The notes under the pieces were generated by a model. It was not told the DNA's origin, did no database searches, and saw only the letters and a list, made by a program, of their open reading frames with translations. DNA of 64,000 bases from Pseudomonas sp. GM18 (lineage in GTDB: Bacteria; Pseudomonadota; Gammaproteobacteria; Pseudomonadales; Pseudomonadaceae), in assembly GCF_000282195.1 (NCBI RefSeq), contig NZ_AKJT01000131.1, positions 1-64,000 on the forward strand. Reading direction: 5' to 3'. The translations under genes and the position numbers were made by a program. Below, in pieces: positions 8,790 to 17,632 of this stretch (within the stretch, counting starts at the first letter, position 1; the number at the start of each line of letters is the position of its first letter).

Positions 8790-9728
8790 ATGTCTGCTTC
8801 CCTCGCATTCGTCTTTCCAGGACAGGGTTCGCAGTCCCTCGGCATGCTGGCCGAGTTGGGCGCGCAACACCCGGTGGTCCTCGAAACATTCAAAGAAGCT
8901 TCCGATGCTCTGGGTTACGACCTGTGGGCGCTGACCCAGCAAGGGCCGGAAGAGCAACTCAATCAAACCGATAAAACCCAACCGGCCATTCTGACCGCCT
9001 CGATCGCCCTGTGGCGTCTGTGGCTGGCTGAAGGTGGTGCGCGTCCGGCTTACGTTGCCGGTCACAGCCTGGGCGAATACAGCGCTCTTGTGGCTGCGGG
9101 CAGCCTGAGCCTGGGCGACGCGGTGAAGCTGGTAGAGCGTCGCGGTCAGCTGATGCAGGAAGCCGTTCCGGCCGGGCAGGGCGGCATGGCCGCTATCCTC
9201 GGTCTGGACGATGCCGACGTGCTGGCAGCCTGCGCCGAAGCGGCGCAGGGTGAAGTGGTCAGCGCGGTCAACTTCAACTCGCCGGGCCAGGTAGTGATTG
9301 CCGGCGCCAAGGCTGCGGTCGAACGCGCCATCGAAGGCTGCAAGGCGCGTGGTGCCAAGCGCGCCATGCCGTTGCCGGTCAGTGTGCCGTCCCACTGCGA
9401 GCTGATGCGTCCGGCCGCCGAGCGATTCGCCGAGTCGATCGCAGCGATCGACTGGCAGGCGCCGCAGATTCCGGTAGTGCAGAACGTCAGTGCCGACGTA
9501 CCGGCCGATCTGGAAACCCTCAAGCGCGATCTGCTTGAGCAGCTCTACAAGCCTGTACGCTGGGTCGAATCGGTCCAGGCGCTGGCTGCCAAGGGTGCGA
9601 CCCAACTGGTCGAATGCGGCCCGGGCAAGGTCCTGGCTGGTCTGAACAAGCGTTGCGCCGAAGGCGTGTCGACCTCTAACCTCAATACCCCAGATGCTTT
9701 CGCTGCCGCCCGTGCAGCGCTGGTCTGA
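8790..9728 (+). CDS. fabD: Malonyl-CoA:ACP transacylase FabD
   Basis: Transfers malonyl from CoA to ACP, supplying extender units for type II fatty-acid synthesis. The 312-residue protein has FVFPGQGSQSLGM at the N-terminus, the nucleophile Ser93 in GHSLGEYSALVAAG, and the catalytic His in PVSVPSHCELM. ATG 8790 gives the family N-terminus MSASLAFVFPG; the upstream in-frame extension of 33 codons has no family character. A 125-base spacer separates it from plsX, and fabG follows after 16 bases. Confidence 0.96.
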   Translation: MSASLAFVFPGQGSQSLGMLAELGAQHPVVLETFKEASDALGYDLWALTQQGPEEQLNQTDKTQPAILTASIALWRLWLAEGGARPAYVAGHSLGEYSALVAAGSLSLGDAVKLVERRGQLMQEAVPAGQGGMAAILGLDDADVLAACAEAAQGEVVSAVNFNSPGQVVIAGAKAAVERAIEGCKARGAKRAMPLPVSVPSHCELMRPAAERFAESIAAIDWQAPQIPVVQNVSADVPADLETLKRDLLEQLYKPVRWVESVQALAAKGATQLVECGPGKVLAGLNKRCAEGVSTSNLNTPDAFAAARAALV

Positions 9729-9744
9729 TCAAGGAGAAGCTTGC

Positions 9745-10488
9745 ATGAGTCTGCAAGGTAAAGTTGCACTGGTCACCGGTGCCAGCCGTGGTATCGGCCA
9801 GGCTATCGCTCTGGAGCTGGGTCGTCAGGGTGCCATCGTTGTCGGCACCGCGACCTCCGCATCGGGTGCCGAGCGTATCGCCGCCACTCTGAAAGAAAAC
9901 GGTATTCAGGGCACTGGCCTGGAACTCAATGTCACCAGCGACGAGTCCGTAGCGGCCGTGCTGGCGAGCATTCAGGAGCAGTTCGGTGCGCCGGCGATCC
10001 TGGTCAATAATGCCGGTATCACCCGCGATAACCTGATGATGCGCATGAAAGATGACGAATGGCATGACGTTGTCGACACCAACTTGAACAGTCTGTTCCG
10101 CCTGTCCAAGGGCGTTTTGCGCGGTATGACCAAAGCCCGTTGGGGACGAATTATCAGTATTGGCTCGGTTGTGGGTGCCATGGGCAACGCAGGCCAAGTA
10201 AACTACGCAGCCGCCAAGGCCGGTCTGGAAGGTTTCAGCCGTGCGCTGGCGCGTGAAGTCGGTTCGCGTTCGATTACGGTAAACTCGGTGGCCCCAGGGT
10301 TCATCGACACCGATATGACCCGCGAACTGCCCGAGGCGCAGCGTGAAGCCTTGCAGACGCAAATTCCGCTGGGTCGTCTGGGGCAAGCTCAAGAGATCGC
10401 GTCTGTGGTCGCTTTTCTTGCGTCCGACGGTGCGGCTTACGTTACTGGGGCTACAATCCCGGTGAACGGCGGGATGTACATGAGTTAA
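9745..10488 (+). CDS. fabG: 3-oxoacyl-ACP reductase FabG
   Basis: NADPH-dependent reduction of 3-oxoacyl-ACP in fatty-acid elongation. The 247-residue SDR has TGASRGIG (11-18), NNAG (88-91), and the Ser141-Tyr154-Lys158 catalytic set within GSVVGAMGNAGQVNYAAAKAG. The start is fixed by AAGGAG about nine bases before ATG 9745 and by the family start MSLQGKVALVTGA. Its place between fabD and acpP distinguishes it from the other SDRs in this window. Confidence 0.97.
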   Translation: MSLQGKVALVTGASRGIGQAIALELGRQGAIVVGTATSASGAERIAATLKENGIQGTGLELNVTSDESVAAVLASIQEQFGAPAILVNNAGITRDNLMMRMKDDEWHDVVDTNLNSLFRLSKGVLRGMTKARWGRIISIGSVVGAMGNAGQVNYAAAKAGLEGFSRALAREVGSRSITVNSVAPGFIDTDMTRELPEAQREALQTQIPLGRLGQAQEIASVVAFLASDGAAYVTGATIPVNGGMYMS

Positions 10489-10600
10489 ATGTGACGGATT
10501 GCTTCAAAAAAATGTCATACGAGCTGTCTAAAATCCGTTATAAAGCTGCAATCTATTTTATCGGCAGAGGGCCGCAGGGTTTGAGGAGTGAAGCTTTCAG

Positions 10601-10628
10601 TTGAAAAGCTGAAAAGTCTTTCTATACA
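10601..10628 (+). promoter_or_regulatory. Candidate acpP promoter
   Basis: TTGAAA (10601-10606), a 16-base spacer and TATACA (10623-10628) lie in the 192-base fabG-acpP gap, about 50 bases before the acpP start. A separate strong promoter for acpP is biologically expected because the protein is needed in great excess. No mapped start is available. Confidence 0.55.
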
Positions 10629-10680
10629 CTTACCCACTGGCCAGCTGCCTGAATTTGTCCATTAGGAGTGAAAACAAGGT

Positions 10681-10917
10681 ATGAGCACCATCGAAGAGCG
10701 CGTCAAGAAAATCGTTGCTGAGCAACTGGGCGTTAAAGAAGAAGAAGTGGTCAACACCGCCTCCTTCGTTGAAGACCTGGGTGCCGACTCCCTTGACACC
10801 GTTGAGCTGGTGATGGCTCTGGAAGAGGAATTCGAGACCGAAATCCCTGACGAAGAAGCTGAAAAGATCACTACTGTACAAGCAGCAATCGACTACGTTA
10901 CCAGCCATCAGGCGTAA
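10681..10917 (+). CDS. acpP: Acyl carrier protein
   Basis: Small acidic carrier of growing acyl chains. The 78-residue protein MSTIEERVKKIVAEQLGV contains DSLDT with Ser37 as the phosphopantetheine attachment site, followed by the recognition helix VELVMALEEEFE. ATTAGGAGTGAAAAC gives a good Shine-Dalgarno. It has its own candidate promoter and a strong terminator, so it is likely expressed partly independently of fabDG. Confidence 0.99.
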   Translation: MSTIEERVKKIVAEQLGVKEEEVVNTASFVEDLGADSLDTVELVMALEEEFETEIPDEEAEKITTVQAAIDYVTSHQA

Positions 10918-10946
10918 TAGTTTTTAGTCGTCGCTCGCTGTCATGG

Positions 10947-10983
10947 AAAAACCGCACTGCCATCATGGCGTGCGGTTTTTTCT
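10947..10983 (+). terminator. Rho-independent terminator between acpP and fabF
   Basis: Arms AAAAACCGCAC (10947-10957) and GTGCGGTTTTT (10970-10980) pair perfectly, and T-rich sequence follows. It probably sets the high acpP to fabF transcript ratio by partial termination. Confidence 0.9.
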
Positions 10984-11026
10984 TTAGGCCTTGTGCGAAG
11001 TCGTCATTTGAAAAAAGGAGAGTGCT

Positions 11027-12271
11027 GTGTCGCGTAGACGCGTCGTAGTCACCGGTATGGGTATGTTGTCGCCACTGGGCACGGATGTGCCAAGCAGCTG
11101 GCAGGGCATTCTGGCTGGCCGCAGTGGCATTGGTCTGATCGAACACACCGACCTTTCTGCCTATTCCACCCGTTTTGGCGGCTCGGTAAAAGGTTTCAAT
11201 GTCGAGGAATACCTGTCGGTCAAGGAAGCCCGCAAACTCGATCTGTTCATTCAATACGGTCTGGCTGCAGGTTTTCAAGCCGTGCGTAACGCAGGTCTTG
11301 AGGTTACCGACGCCAATCGCGAGCGTATCGGCGTGGCCATGGGGTCGGGTATTGGCGGTCTGACCAATATCGAAGACACCAGCCGCACACTGCATGATTC
11401 CGGCCCACGACGGATTTCTCCGTTTTTCGTGCCTGGCTCGATCATCAATATGATTTCCGGTTTCCTGTCCATTCACTTGGGTGCACAGGGGCCTAACTAC
11501 GCCATCGCCACGGCGTGTACCACCGGTACGCACTGCATCGGCATGGCGGCACGTAACATCATGTACGACGAAGCCGACGTAATGATCGCCGGTGGCGCCG
11601 AGATGGCCGCGTGTGGTCTGGGCATGGGCGGCTTTGGTGCCTCCCGCGCACTGTCGACCCGCAACGACGAGCCGACCCGTGCCAGCCGTCCATGGGACAA
11701 GGGCCGTGACGGCTTCGTGCTGTCCGACGGTGCCGGCGCACTGGTTCTCGAAGAACTGGAGCACGCCAAGGCCCGTGGCGCGACCATTTACGCCGAGCTG
11801 ATCGGTTTCGGCACCAGTGGCGATGCCTACCACATGACCTCGCCACCGGCCGATGGCGCGGGTGCTGCGCGTTGTATCACCAATGCCTTGCGCGACGCGA
11901 AGATCAATGGCGATCAGGTGCAGTACATCAATGCCCACGGCACCTCGACCTCGGCCGGCGACCTCGCCGAAGCCTGTGCGATCAAATCGGTGTTCGGCGA
12001 TCACGCCTACAAACTGGCCGTCAGTTCGACCAAGTCCATGACCGGTCACCTGTTGGGTGCGGCGGGCGCGGTCGAGGCGATTTTCAGCGTTCTGGCCATC
12101 AACAGTCAGGTAGCCCCGCCGACCATCAACCTCGATGAGCCGGATGAAGGCTGCGACCTCGACTTCGTACCTCACACCGCGCGCGGCATGGATATCGATG
12201 TGGTGCTGTCCAACTCCTTCGGATTTGGCGGTACCAATGGCTCGCTGGTGTTCCGCCGGTTCGCTGACTGA
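11027..12271 (+). CDS. fabF: Beta-ketoacyl-ACP synthase II FabF
   Basis: Condenses malonyl-ACP with acyl-ACP in chain elongation, including the temperature-sensitive step to cis-vaccenate. The 414-residue thiolase-fold enzyme has the nucleophile Cys164 in ATACTTGTH, the His of NAHGTSTSAGD, and the Lys and His of SSTKSMTGHLLGAAG, followed by NSFGFGGTN. It begins with GTG after AAAGGAGAGTGCT. The stop overlaps the pabC start (TGATG), indicating coupling. Confidence 0.96.
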   Translation: MSRRRVVVTGMGMLSPLGTDVPSSWQGILAGRSGIGLIEHTDLSAYSTRFGGSVKGFNVEEYLSVKEARKLDLFIQYGLAAGFQAVRNAGLEVTDANRERIGVAMGSGIGGLTNIEDTSRTLHDSGPRRISPFFVPGSIINMISGFLSIHLGAQGPNYAIATACTTGTHCIGMAARNIMYDEADVMIAGGAEMAACGLGMGGFGASRALSTRNDEPTRASRPWDKGRDGFVLSDGAGALVLEELEHAKARGATIYAELIGFGTSGDAYHMTSPPADGAGAARCITNALRDAKINGDQVQYINAHGTSTSAGDLAEACAIKSVFGDHAYKLAVSSTKSMTGHLLGAAGAVEAIFSVLAINSQVAPPTINLDEPDEGCDLDFVPHTARGMDIDVVLSNSFGFGGTNGSLVFRRFAD

Positions 12272-13086
12272 TGGACAGCTGGGTCGACGGTCAACCGGCT
12301 GACGCTCTGTCGCTGAAAGATCGCGGCCTGGCTTACGGCGATGGTCTGTTCGAGACCATCGCCGTCAAGGGCGGGCAGCCGTTGTTGCTGGATCGACATT
12401 TGTCGCGTCTGGCCGAAGGCTGTTCGCGCTTGGCGATTACCACCGATCATGAGCTGATCCGCGCGGAGCTGCTGGCCTATGCCGCCGCACTGGGCGAGGG
12501 CGTGCTCAAACTCATCCTCACCCGCGGCGACAGCCTGCGCGGTTACGCCCCCGATCCCTCGGCCCAGGCCCGGCGCATTCTGCAAGGCAATCCTCCCGCT
12601 GCCTATCCGGCTGGGCATGCGAAGCAGGGCGTGCGTCTATTCCCTTGTACGACACGGCTTTCCAAGCAGCCCTTGCTCGCTGGTCTCAAGCACCTCAATC
12701 GCCTGGAACAGGTTATCGCCCGTTCCGAATGGCAGGACACCGAGCATGCCGAGGGCTTGATGCTGGATCAGGTCGGGCGGGTGATCGAAGGTGTGTTCAG
12801 TAATCTGTTCCTGGTGCGCGATGGCGTGCTGGTGACCGCCGATCTCAAGCGTTGTGGCGTGGCAGGCGTGATGCGTGCCGAATTATTGTTTCAAGCCGAG
12901 TCATTGGGGATCCCTACACAAATCACCGACATTACCCTCGAACAGCTGCAATGGGCTGATGAGGTCTTTGTCTGCAACAGCGTTTATGGCGTTTGGCCGG
13001 TGCGCGCCTATGCCGCACTGAGCTGGCCGGTTGGGCCGCTCACCCGTAAACTCCAAACCATTGCCCGTGCGCTACTGGATGCTTGA
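12271..13086 (+). CDS. pabC: Aminodeoxychorismate lyase PabC
   Basis: PLP enzyme that releases pyruvate from 4-amino-4-deoxychorismate to give p-aminobenzoate for folate. The 271-residue fold-type IV protein has the PLP-binding Lys140 in GLKHLNRLEQV, EGVFSNLFLV, and the LKRCGVAGVMR phosphate-binding segment. The start is one base inside the fabF stop. A fabF-pabC-mltG-tmk-holB order is conserved across gammaproteobacteria. Confidence 0.95.
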   Translation: MDSWVDGQPADALSLKDRGLAYGDGLFETIAVKGGQPLLLDRHLSRLAEGCSRLAITTDHELIRAELLAYAAALGEGVLKLILTRGDSLRGYAPDPSAQARRILQGNPPAAYPAGHAKQGVRLFPCTTRLSKQPLLAGLKHLNRLEQVIARSEWQDTEHAEGLMLDQVGRVIEGVFSNLFLVRDGVLVTADLKRCGVAGVMRAELLFQAESLGIPTQITDITLEQLQWADEVFVCNSVYGVWPVRAYAALSWPVGPLTRKLQTIARALLDA

Positions 13087-13089
13087 TTC

Positions 13090-14259
13090 GTGAGACGTAA
13101 ATTATTGCTGCTGCTGGAAACCGGACTGGTTCTGGCGGGGCTGTTGGCAGGCGCTTGCGCCTGGAAAATCCATTCGGCGCTGGAACAGCCGCTGAATATC
13201 GCCAAGGAAGAGCTGTTGGAAGTGCCCAAGGGCACTACGCCGAACCGCACTTTCATTCGACTTGAAGCCGATGGCGTCATCAAGGACGCTTTCTGGCTGC
13301 GCGTGTACTGGCGCTTCAACCTGCCGGGTCAACCGCTGCACAGCGGCGAATACCGCATGGTTCCCGGCATGACAGTCGAAGGGCTGATCGACCTGTGGAA
13401 GCGCGGGGAAATGGTTCAGTACAGCCTGACGCTGGTCGAAGGCTGGAATTTCCATCAGGTCCGCGCCGCCCTGGCCAAGGATGAAAAGCTCGAACAGACC
13501 CTCAACGGTTTGAGCGACAGCCAGGTGATGGACAAGCTCGGACACGGCGGGATTTTCCCGGAAGGGCGCTTCTTCCCCGACACGTACCGTTTCGTGCGTG
13601 GCATGACCGACGTCGATCTGCTCAAGAAAGCTTATGACCGCCTCGACGAGGTCCTCGCCAAGGAATGGAGCCAGCGTGCTGCCGACGTGCCCTACACCGA
13701 GCCCTATCAGGCGCTGATCATGGCCTCTCTGGTGGAAAAGGAAACCGGTGTGCCGCAGGAACGCGGGCAAATCGCCGGCGTGTTCGTGCGGCGCATGGAG
13801 ATGGGCATGTTGCTGCAGACCGATCCGACGGTGATCTACGGCTTGGGCGATCGTTATAACGGCAAGTTGACCCGCGCCCATCTCAAGGAGCCGACGCCGT
13901 ATAACACTTACCTGATCGCTGGCCTGCCGCCGACACCGATTGCGATGGTCGGCCGCGAGGCGATCCATGCGGCGTTGAATCCGGCGGAAGGCAACAGCCT
14001 GTATTTTGTTGCGCGCGGTGATGGCAGCCACGTGTTCTCCGATGATCTGGACGCCCATAACAATGCGGTGCGGGAGTTCCAGCTCAATCGCCGTGCCGAT
14101 TACCGTTCCAGCCCGGCACCGACTACCGCGCCGCCGATGGAAGATGCTCAGGCGCCGATCCCGGCGGCTTCACCCGATACGGCGGCCGAAGACGTGCCAC
14201 AAGTAGCGCCGCAAGGCTCTGCACAAGAGCCAGCGCCCGCACCGCAAAGCCCGCAATGA
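13090..14259 (+). CDS. mltG: Endolytic peptidoglycan transglycosylase MltG
   Basis: Inner-membrane lytic transglycosylase that cleaves nascent glycan strands and sets their length. The 389-residue protein starts with a transmembrane helix (about 4-25), then a LysM-like region and the YceG domain. The catalytic Glu218 lies in ASLVEKETGVPQERGQIAGV, aligned with E218 of E. coli. The C-terminus after residue 345 is an unusual Ala/Pro-rich tail of about 45 residues with no recognisable fold. GTG start; three bases after pabC. Confidence 0.94.
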   Translation: MRRKLLLLLETGLVLAGLLAGACAWKIHSALEQPLNIAKEELLEVPKGTTPNRTFIRLEADGVIKDAFWLRVYWRFNLPGQPLHSGEYRMVPGMTVEGLIDLWKRGEMVQYSLTLVEGWNFHQVRAALAKDEKLEQTLNGLSDSQVMDKLGHGGIFPEGRFFPDTYRFVRGMTDVDLLKKAYDRLDEVLAKEWSQRAADVPYTEPYQALIMASLVEKETGVPQERGQIAGVFVRRMEMGMLLQTDPTVIYGLGDRYNGKLTRAHLKEPTPYNTYLIAGLPPTPIAMVGREAIHAALNPAEGNSLYFVARGDGSHVFSDDLDAHNNAVREFQLNRRADYRSSPAPTTAPPMEDAQAPIPAASPDTAAEDVPQVAPQGSAQEPAPAPQSPQ

Positions 14260-14278
14260 CTCTGATTAAGGACTGCCT

Positions 14279-14911
14279 GTGACTGGCTTGTTTATTACCC
14301 TGGAAGGCCCGGAAGGTGCCGGCAAGAGCACCAATCGCGAATACCTGGCCGAGCGTCTGCGCGCCGCCGGGATCGAGGTGGTGTTGACCCGGGAGCCGGG
14401 CGGCACGCCCCTGGCCGAGCGGATCCGCGACGTGTTGTTGGCGCCGGTCGATGAAGTCATGAACCCTGACACCGAGCTGCTGTTGGTGTTCGCCGCGCGG
14501 GCCCAGCATCTGGCTGAGGTGATCCGCCCGGCGCTGGCCCGTGGCGCGGTGGTTTTGTGTGATCGTTTTACCGATTCGACCTATGCCTATCAGGGCGGTG
14601 GTCGCGGTTTGTCGCTGGAGCGCATCGCGACCCTCGAAACGTTCGTCCAGGGCGATCTGCGCCCGGACTTGACGCTGATCTTCGATCTGCCGGTGGAAGT
14701 GGGCCTGGCCCGCGCCAGCGCCCGCGGTCGCCTGGACCGCTTCGAGCTTGAAGGCCGCACGTTCTTCGATGCCGTGCGCAGTGCCTTCCTCGAGCGCGCC
14801 AAAGCGGATCCTGCGCGTTATGTCCTGGTGGATGCCGCTCAACCGCTGGCGCAGGTTCAGCAGTCTCTGGATGCCTTGCTGCCACGTCTGCTGGAGTTGA
14901 CCCGTGGCTGA
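14279..14911 (+). CDS. tmk: Thymidylate kinase
   Basis: Phosphorylates dTMP to dTDP. The 210-residue P-loop kinase has EGPEGAGKST (9-18), the DR-x(n)-YQG substrate motif (CDRFTDSTYAYQGGGRG), and the LID segment RGRLDRFELEGRTFF, which carries the lid arginines. GTG start after TTAAGGACT. It overlaps holB by eight bases. Confidence 0.96.
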   Translation: MTGLFITLEGPEGAGKSTNREYLAERLRAAGIEVVLTREPGGTPLAERIRDVLLAPVDEVMNPDTELLLVFAARAQHLAEVIRPALARGAVVLCDRFTDSTYAYQGGGRGLSLERIATLETFVQGDLRPDLTLIFDLPVEVGLARASARGRLDRFELEGRTFFDAVRSAFLERAKADPARYVLVDAAQPLAQVQQSLDALLPRLLELTRG

Positions 14912-15890
14912 AGCCTATCCGTGGCAGGACAGTCTCTGGCAGCAATTGGCCGGCCGTGCCCAGCACGCCCACGCCTATTTGCTGCATGGCCCGGCCGGGA
15001 TCGGCAAGCGTGCGCTGGCCGAGCGCTTGATGGCCAGTTTGTTGTGCCAGCGTCCGACCGCCCAGGGCGCCTGCGGTGAGTGCAAATCCTGCCTGCTGCT
15101 GAAGGCCGGTAGTCATCCCGACAACTACATTCTGGAACCGGAAGAGGCAGACAAGGCGATCAAGGTCGATCAGGTGCGTGATCTGGTCAGCTTCGTGGTT
15201 CAGACCTCGCAGATGGGCGGTCGCAAAGTGGTGCTGATCGAGCCGGTCGAGTCGATGAACATCAACGCCGCCAACGCCTTGCTCAAAAGCCTTGAAGAGC
15301 CGTCCGGCGACACCGTATTGCTGCTGGTCAGCCACCAGACCAGCCGTCTGCTGCCGACCATCAAGAGCCGTTGCGTACAGCAGGCCTGTCCATTGCCGAG
15401 CGAAGCCATGAGCCTGGCGTGGCTGGCCAGGACGTTGCCGGACTGCTCGGAAGAAGAGCGCATTGAACTGCTGACTCTCGCCGCCGGTTCGCCATTGGCC
15501 GCGGTCAAATTGCAGGCCCAGGGCGTGCGTGAGCAACGGGCGCTGGTGGTCGAGGGCGTGAAGAAGTTGCTCAAGCAGCAGCAATCGCCGACGCAGCTGG
15601 CCGAGGAATGGAAAACCATTCCCATGTTGCTGCTGTTTGACTGGTTCTGCGACTGGTCGAGCCTGATCCTGCGTTATCAGTTGACTCAGGATGAAGCGGG
15701 GCTGGGGCTGGCGGACATGCGCAAGGTGATTCAATACCTGGCGCAAAAAGCCGCTCAAGATAAAGTCCTGAATATCCAGGACTGGATTCTCGCCCAGCGC
15801 CAGAAAGTGATGAGCAAGGCCAACCTCAATCCGGCGCTGTTGCTGGAGGCGCTGTTGGTGCAATGGGTATCCTTGCCTACCCAGAAGTGA
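14904..15890 (+). CDS. holB: DNA polymerase III subunit delta'
   Basis: Clamp-loader subunit that works with delta and tau/gamma to place the sliding clamp on DNA. The 328-residue AAA+-like protein has a P-loop relic HGPAGIGKRALAE, a zinc-module cysteine cluster (CQRPTAQGACGECKSC), and the region ILEPEEADKAIKVDQVR. As in other delta' proteins, the Walker and sensor motifs look degenerate for ATP hydrolysis. GTG start inside tmk. Confidence 0.93.
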   Translation: MAEAYPWQDSLWQQLAGRAQHAHAYLLHGPAGIGKRALAERLMASLLCQRPTAQGACGECKSCLLLKAGSHPDNYILEPEEADKAIKVDQVRDLVSFVVQTSQMGGRKVVLIEPVESMNINAANALLKSLEEPSGDTVLLLVSHQTSRLLPTIKSRCVQQACPLPSEAMSLAWLARTLPDCSEEERIELLTLAAGSPLAAVKLQAQGVREQRALVVEGVKKLLKQQQSPTQLAEEWKTIPMLLLFDWFCDWSSLILRYQLTQDEAGLGLADMRKVIQYLAQKAAQDKVLNIQDWILAQRQKVMSKANLNPALLLEALLVQWVSLPTQK

Positions 15891-15898
15891 CTTTGAGT

Positions 15899-16053
15899 AT
15901 CCTGTCTCGCAAATACTGTTCCTTTTTGACGGCGTCTGTTGCCGTCATGCTGCGTTGCCGCTCCTCGCCATAGCGGGCTATGACTCGTCGCGGCGCCTTG
16001 CTTGACGACAACAGACACTCGTCAAAAAAGGAACGTATTTGTGAGACAGGACA
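15899..16053. repeat. 155-bp imperfect inverted repeat (MITE-like)
   Basis: Two arms of about 48 bases face each other around a GC-rich centre. The left arm starts CCTGTCTCGCAAATAC and contains GTTCCTTTTTGACG and GTCTGTTG. The right arm is its near-perfect reverse complement, ending in GTATTTGTGAGACAGGA. It fills the holB-pilZ gap almost completely. No transposase or clear target duplication is visible. Dispersed elements of this architecture are known in P. fluorescens genomes; I cannot confirm the family. Confidence 0.75.
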
Positions 16054-16086
16054 CTAAACTCTGATCATCAGACAGTGGAGGTCAGC

Positions 16087-16443
16087 ATGAACGAACCCAT
16101 CAGTCCGGGGCCGCGCAACGGCATTTTGTCCTTGACCATCAAGGACAGGTCCGTGCTCTACGCAGCCTACATGCCATTCATCAAGAACGGTGGCCTGTTT
16201 ATCCCGACCAACAAGAGCTACAAGTTGGGCGACGAGGTCTTCATGCTCCTGCACCTGATGGACGAACCGGAAAAGATCCCGGTCGCCGGCAAGGTCACCT
16301 GGATTACCCCCAAAGGTGCCCAGGGCAACCGCGCCGCTGGAGTCGGCGTGCAATTCAACGACGGCGATGACACCGCGCGCAGTCGAATCGAAACCCATCT
16401 GGCCGGAGCCCTGAAGTCCGACCGTCCCACTCATACGATGTAA
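16087..16443 (+). CDS. pilZ: PilZ-domain protein
   Basis: A 118-residue single PilZ domain resembling P. aeruginosa PilZ (PA2960), which is required for type IV pilus assembly through PilB/FimX rather than by binding c-di-GMP. The N-terminal RxxxR and later DxSxxG c-di-GMP residues are not evident (N-terminus MNEPISPGPRNGILSLTIKD), which fits the PilZ type. GGAGG is six bases before ATG 16087; the four-codon upstream extension from GTG 16075 would place that Shine-Dalgarno inside the gene. Confidence 0.9.
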   Translation: MNEPISPGPRNGILSLTIKDRSVLYAAYMPFIKNGGLFIPTNKSYKLGDEVFMLLHLMDEPEKIPVAGKVTWITPKGAQGNRAAGVGVQFNDGDDTARSRIETHLAGALKSDRPTHTM

Positions 16444-16457
16444 GTTGCAGCCCTTTT

Positions 16458-17249
16458 ATGCTTGTAGATTCCCATTGCCACCTTGATCGCCTCGACCTTA
16501 CCGCCCACGACGGCTCCCTGGATGCCGCGCTCGCTGCGGCCCGTCAAAGGGGAGTAGGGCACTTTCTGTGCATTGGCGTCAGCGTCGACAACGCCGCCGA
16601 CGTCAAAGCCCTGGCCGAACGCTACGACGACGTAGATTGTTCGGTCGGCGTGCATCCGCTGGACGTGCAGCCGGGTGCCGCTCCGGCACTGGATTGGTTG
16701 TTGCGCGAACTCAATCATCCGCGGGTGGTGGCGATCGGTGAAACCGGTCTGGATTACCACTACGAGCCGGAAGCGGCAGAGTTGCAGCAGGAATCGTTCC
16801 GTCTGCACCTGCACGCGGCGCAACAGACTGGCAAACCGGTCATCATCCACACCCGTGGCGCCCGGGCCGACACCCTGGAGCTGCTGCGCGAGGCGGCGCT
16901 GCCTCAGGCGGGCGTGCTGCATTGCTTCACCGAAGACTGGGACATGGCCAAGGCCGCGCTGGACATGGGTTATTACATTTCCTTGTCCGGTATTGTCACT
17001 TTTCGCAATGCCGATGCCCTGCGTGATGTGGCCAGCAAGGTACCGACCGACCGATTGCTGGTGGAAACCGACTCGCCGTACCTGGCGCCGATCCCGTATC
17101 GCGGCAAACCGAACCTGCCGCAGTACGTGCGTGAGGTAGCGGAGTTTCTGGCAATGTTGCGAGGCGAGTCCTACGAGCGATTTGCCGAGCAGACTACCGA
17201 GAATTTCAAGCGGTTATTTCCGTTGGCGCACGTCAGGGCATCGGCGTAA
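16458..17249 (+). CDS. TatD-family metal-dependent hydrolase
   Basis: A 263-residue TIM-barrel DNase/hydrolase of the TatD/YcfH group, with 3'-5' exonuclease activity reported for relatives. Metal ligands are visible in DSHCHLD (4-10), GETGLDYHY, IIHTRGA, LHCFTED and VETDSPYLAP. It follows pilZ by 14 bases. The tmk-holB-pilZ-tatD order matches other Pseudomonas genomes, and YcfH is similarly linked to holB in E. coli. Confidence 0.93.
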   Translation: MLVDSHCHLDRLDLTAHDGSLDAALAAARQRGVGHFLCIGVSVDNAADVKALAERYDDVDCSVGVHPLDVQPGAAPALDWLLRELNHPRVVAIGETGLDYHYEPEAAELQQESFRLHLHAAQQTGKPVIIHTRGARADTLELLREAALPQAGVLHCFTEDWDMAKAALDMGYYISLSGIVTFRNADALRDVASKVPTDRLLVETDSPYLAPIPYRGKPNLPQYVREVAEFLAMLRGESYERFAEQTTENFKRLFPLAHVRASA

Positions 17250-17299
17250 CGTTGGAAGAAATCGCGGCCTGCGGCGGGCTTTGGTCTCAAATCGCAGGC

Positions 17300-17417
17300 A
17301 AAAAAAACCCGGGTTCTGGGGGGTGAATCCGGGTTAAGACCATTAGGAGTAAAACAAAGGCACGCAATCCTTTGGTACCTTCATCGGCGCGACACTTGGG
17401 GGAGATGCCTCGCCGAC
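17300..17417 (-). ncRNA. rgsA: Probable RgsA small regulatory RNA
   Basis: On the reverse strand a transcript of about 118 bases can be delimited. The 3' end is a terminator with arms AACCCGG and CCGGGTT followed by eight T (17300-17307 on the + strand). The 5' end is preceded by a sigma-S-like -10, CAATACTT (17423-17430). The interval contains CCCCCAAGTGTCGCGCCGAT and a single-stranded CTCCTAATGG segment, and encodes no protein. RgsA, an RpoS-dependent sRNA of pseudomonads of about 120 nt, lies at this place in P. aeruginosa (next to the PA2957/PA2959 homologues). Identification rests on location, length, promoter type and terminator. Confidence 0.72.
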
Positions 17418-17632
17418 AGTTGAAGTATTGATCAGTATCGCGCCGAGTCCAGTTTAGCTGGTCGGGTTTTTAAACAAATTTGGAATACACGCGCTTCGGT
17501 TGAGTTCTCATCAACCGGCGAGGTGGCGTGAATTCATCAAGAAACACATATATGGTCGGATGATCCGTGCATTTTGGCGTAAGTTAGGCATAATACGCGG
17601 CTTCGAATTTTGACCCCTACAGACCTTTTCTT

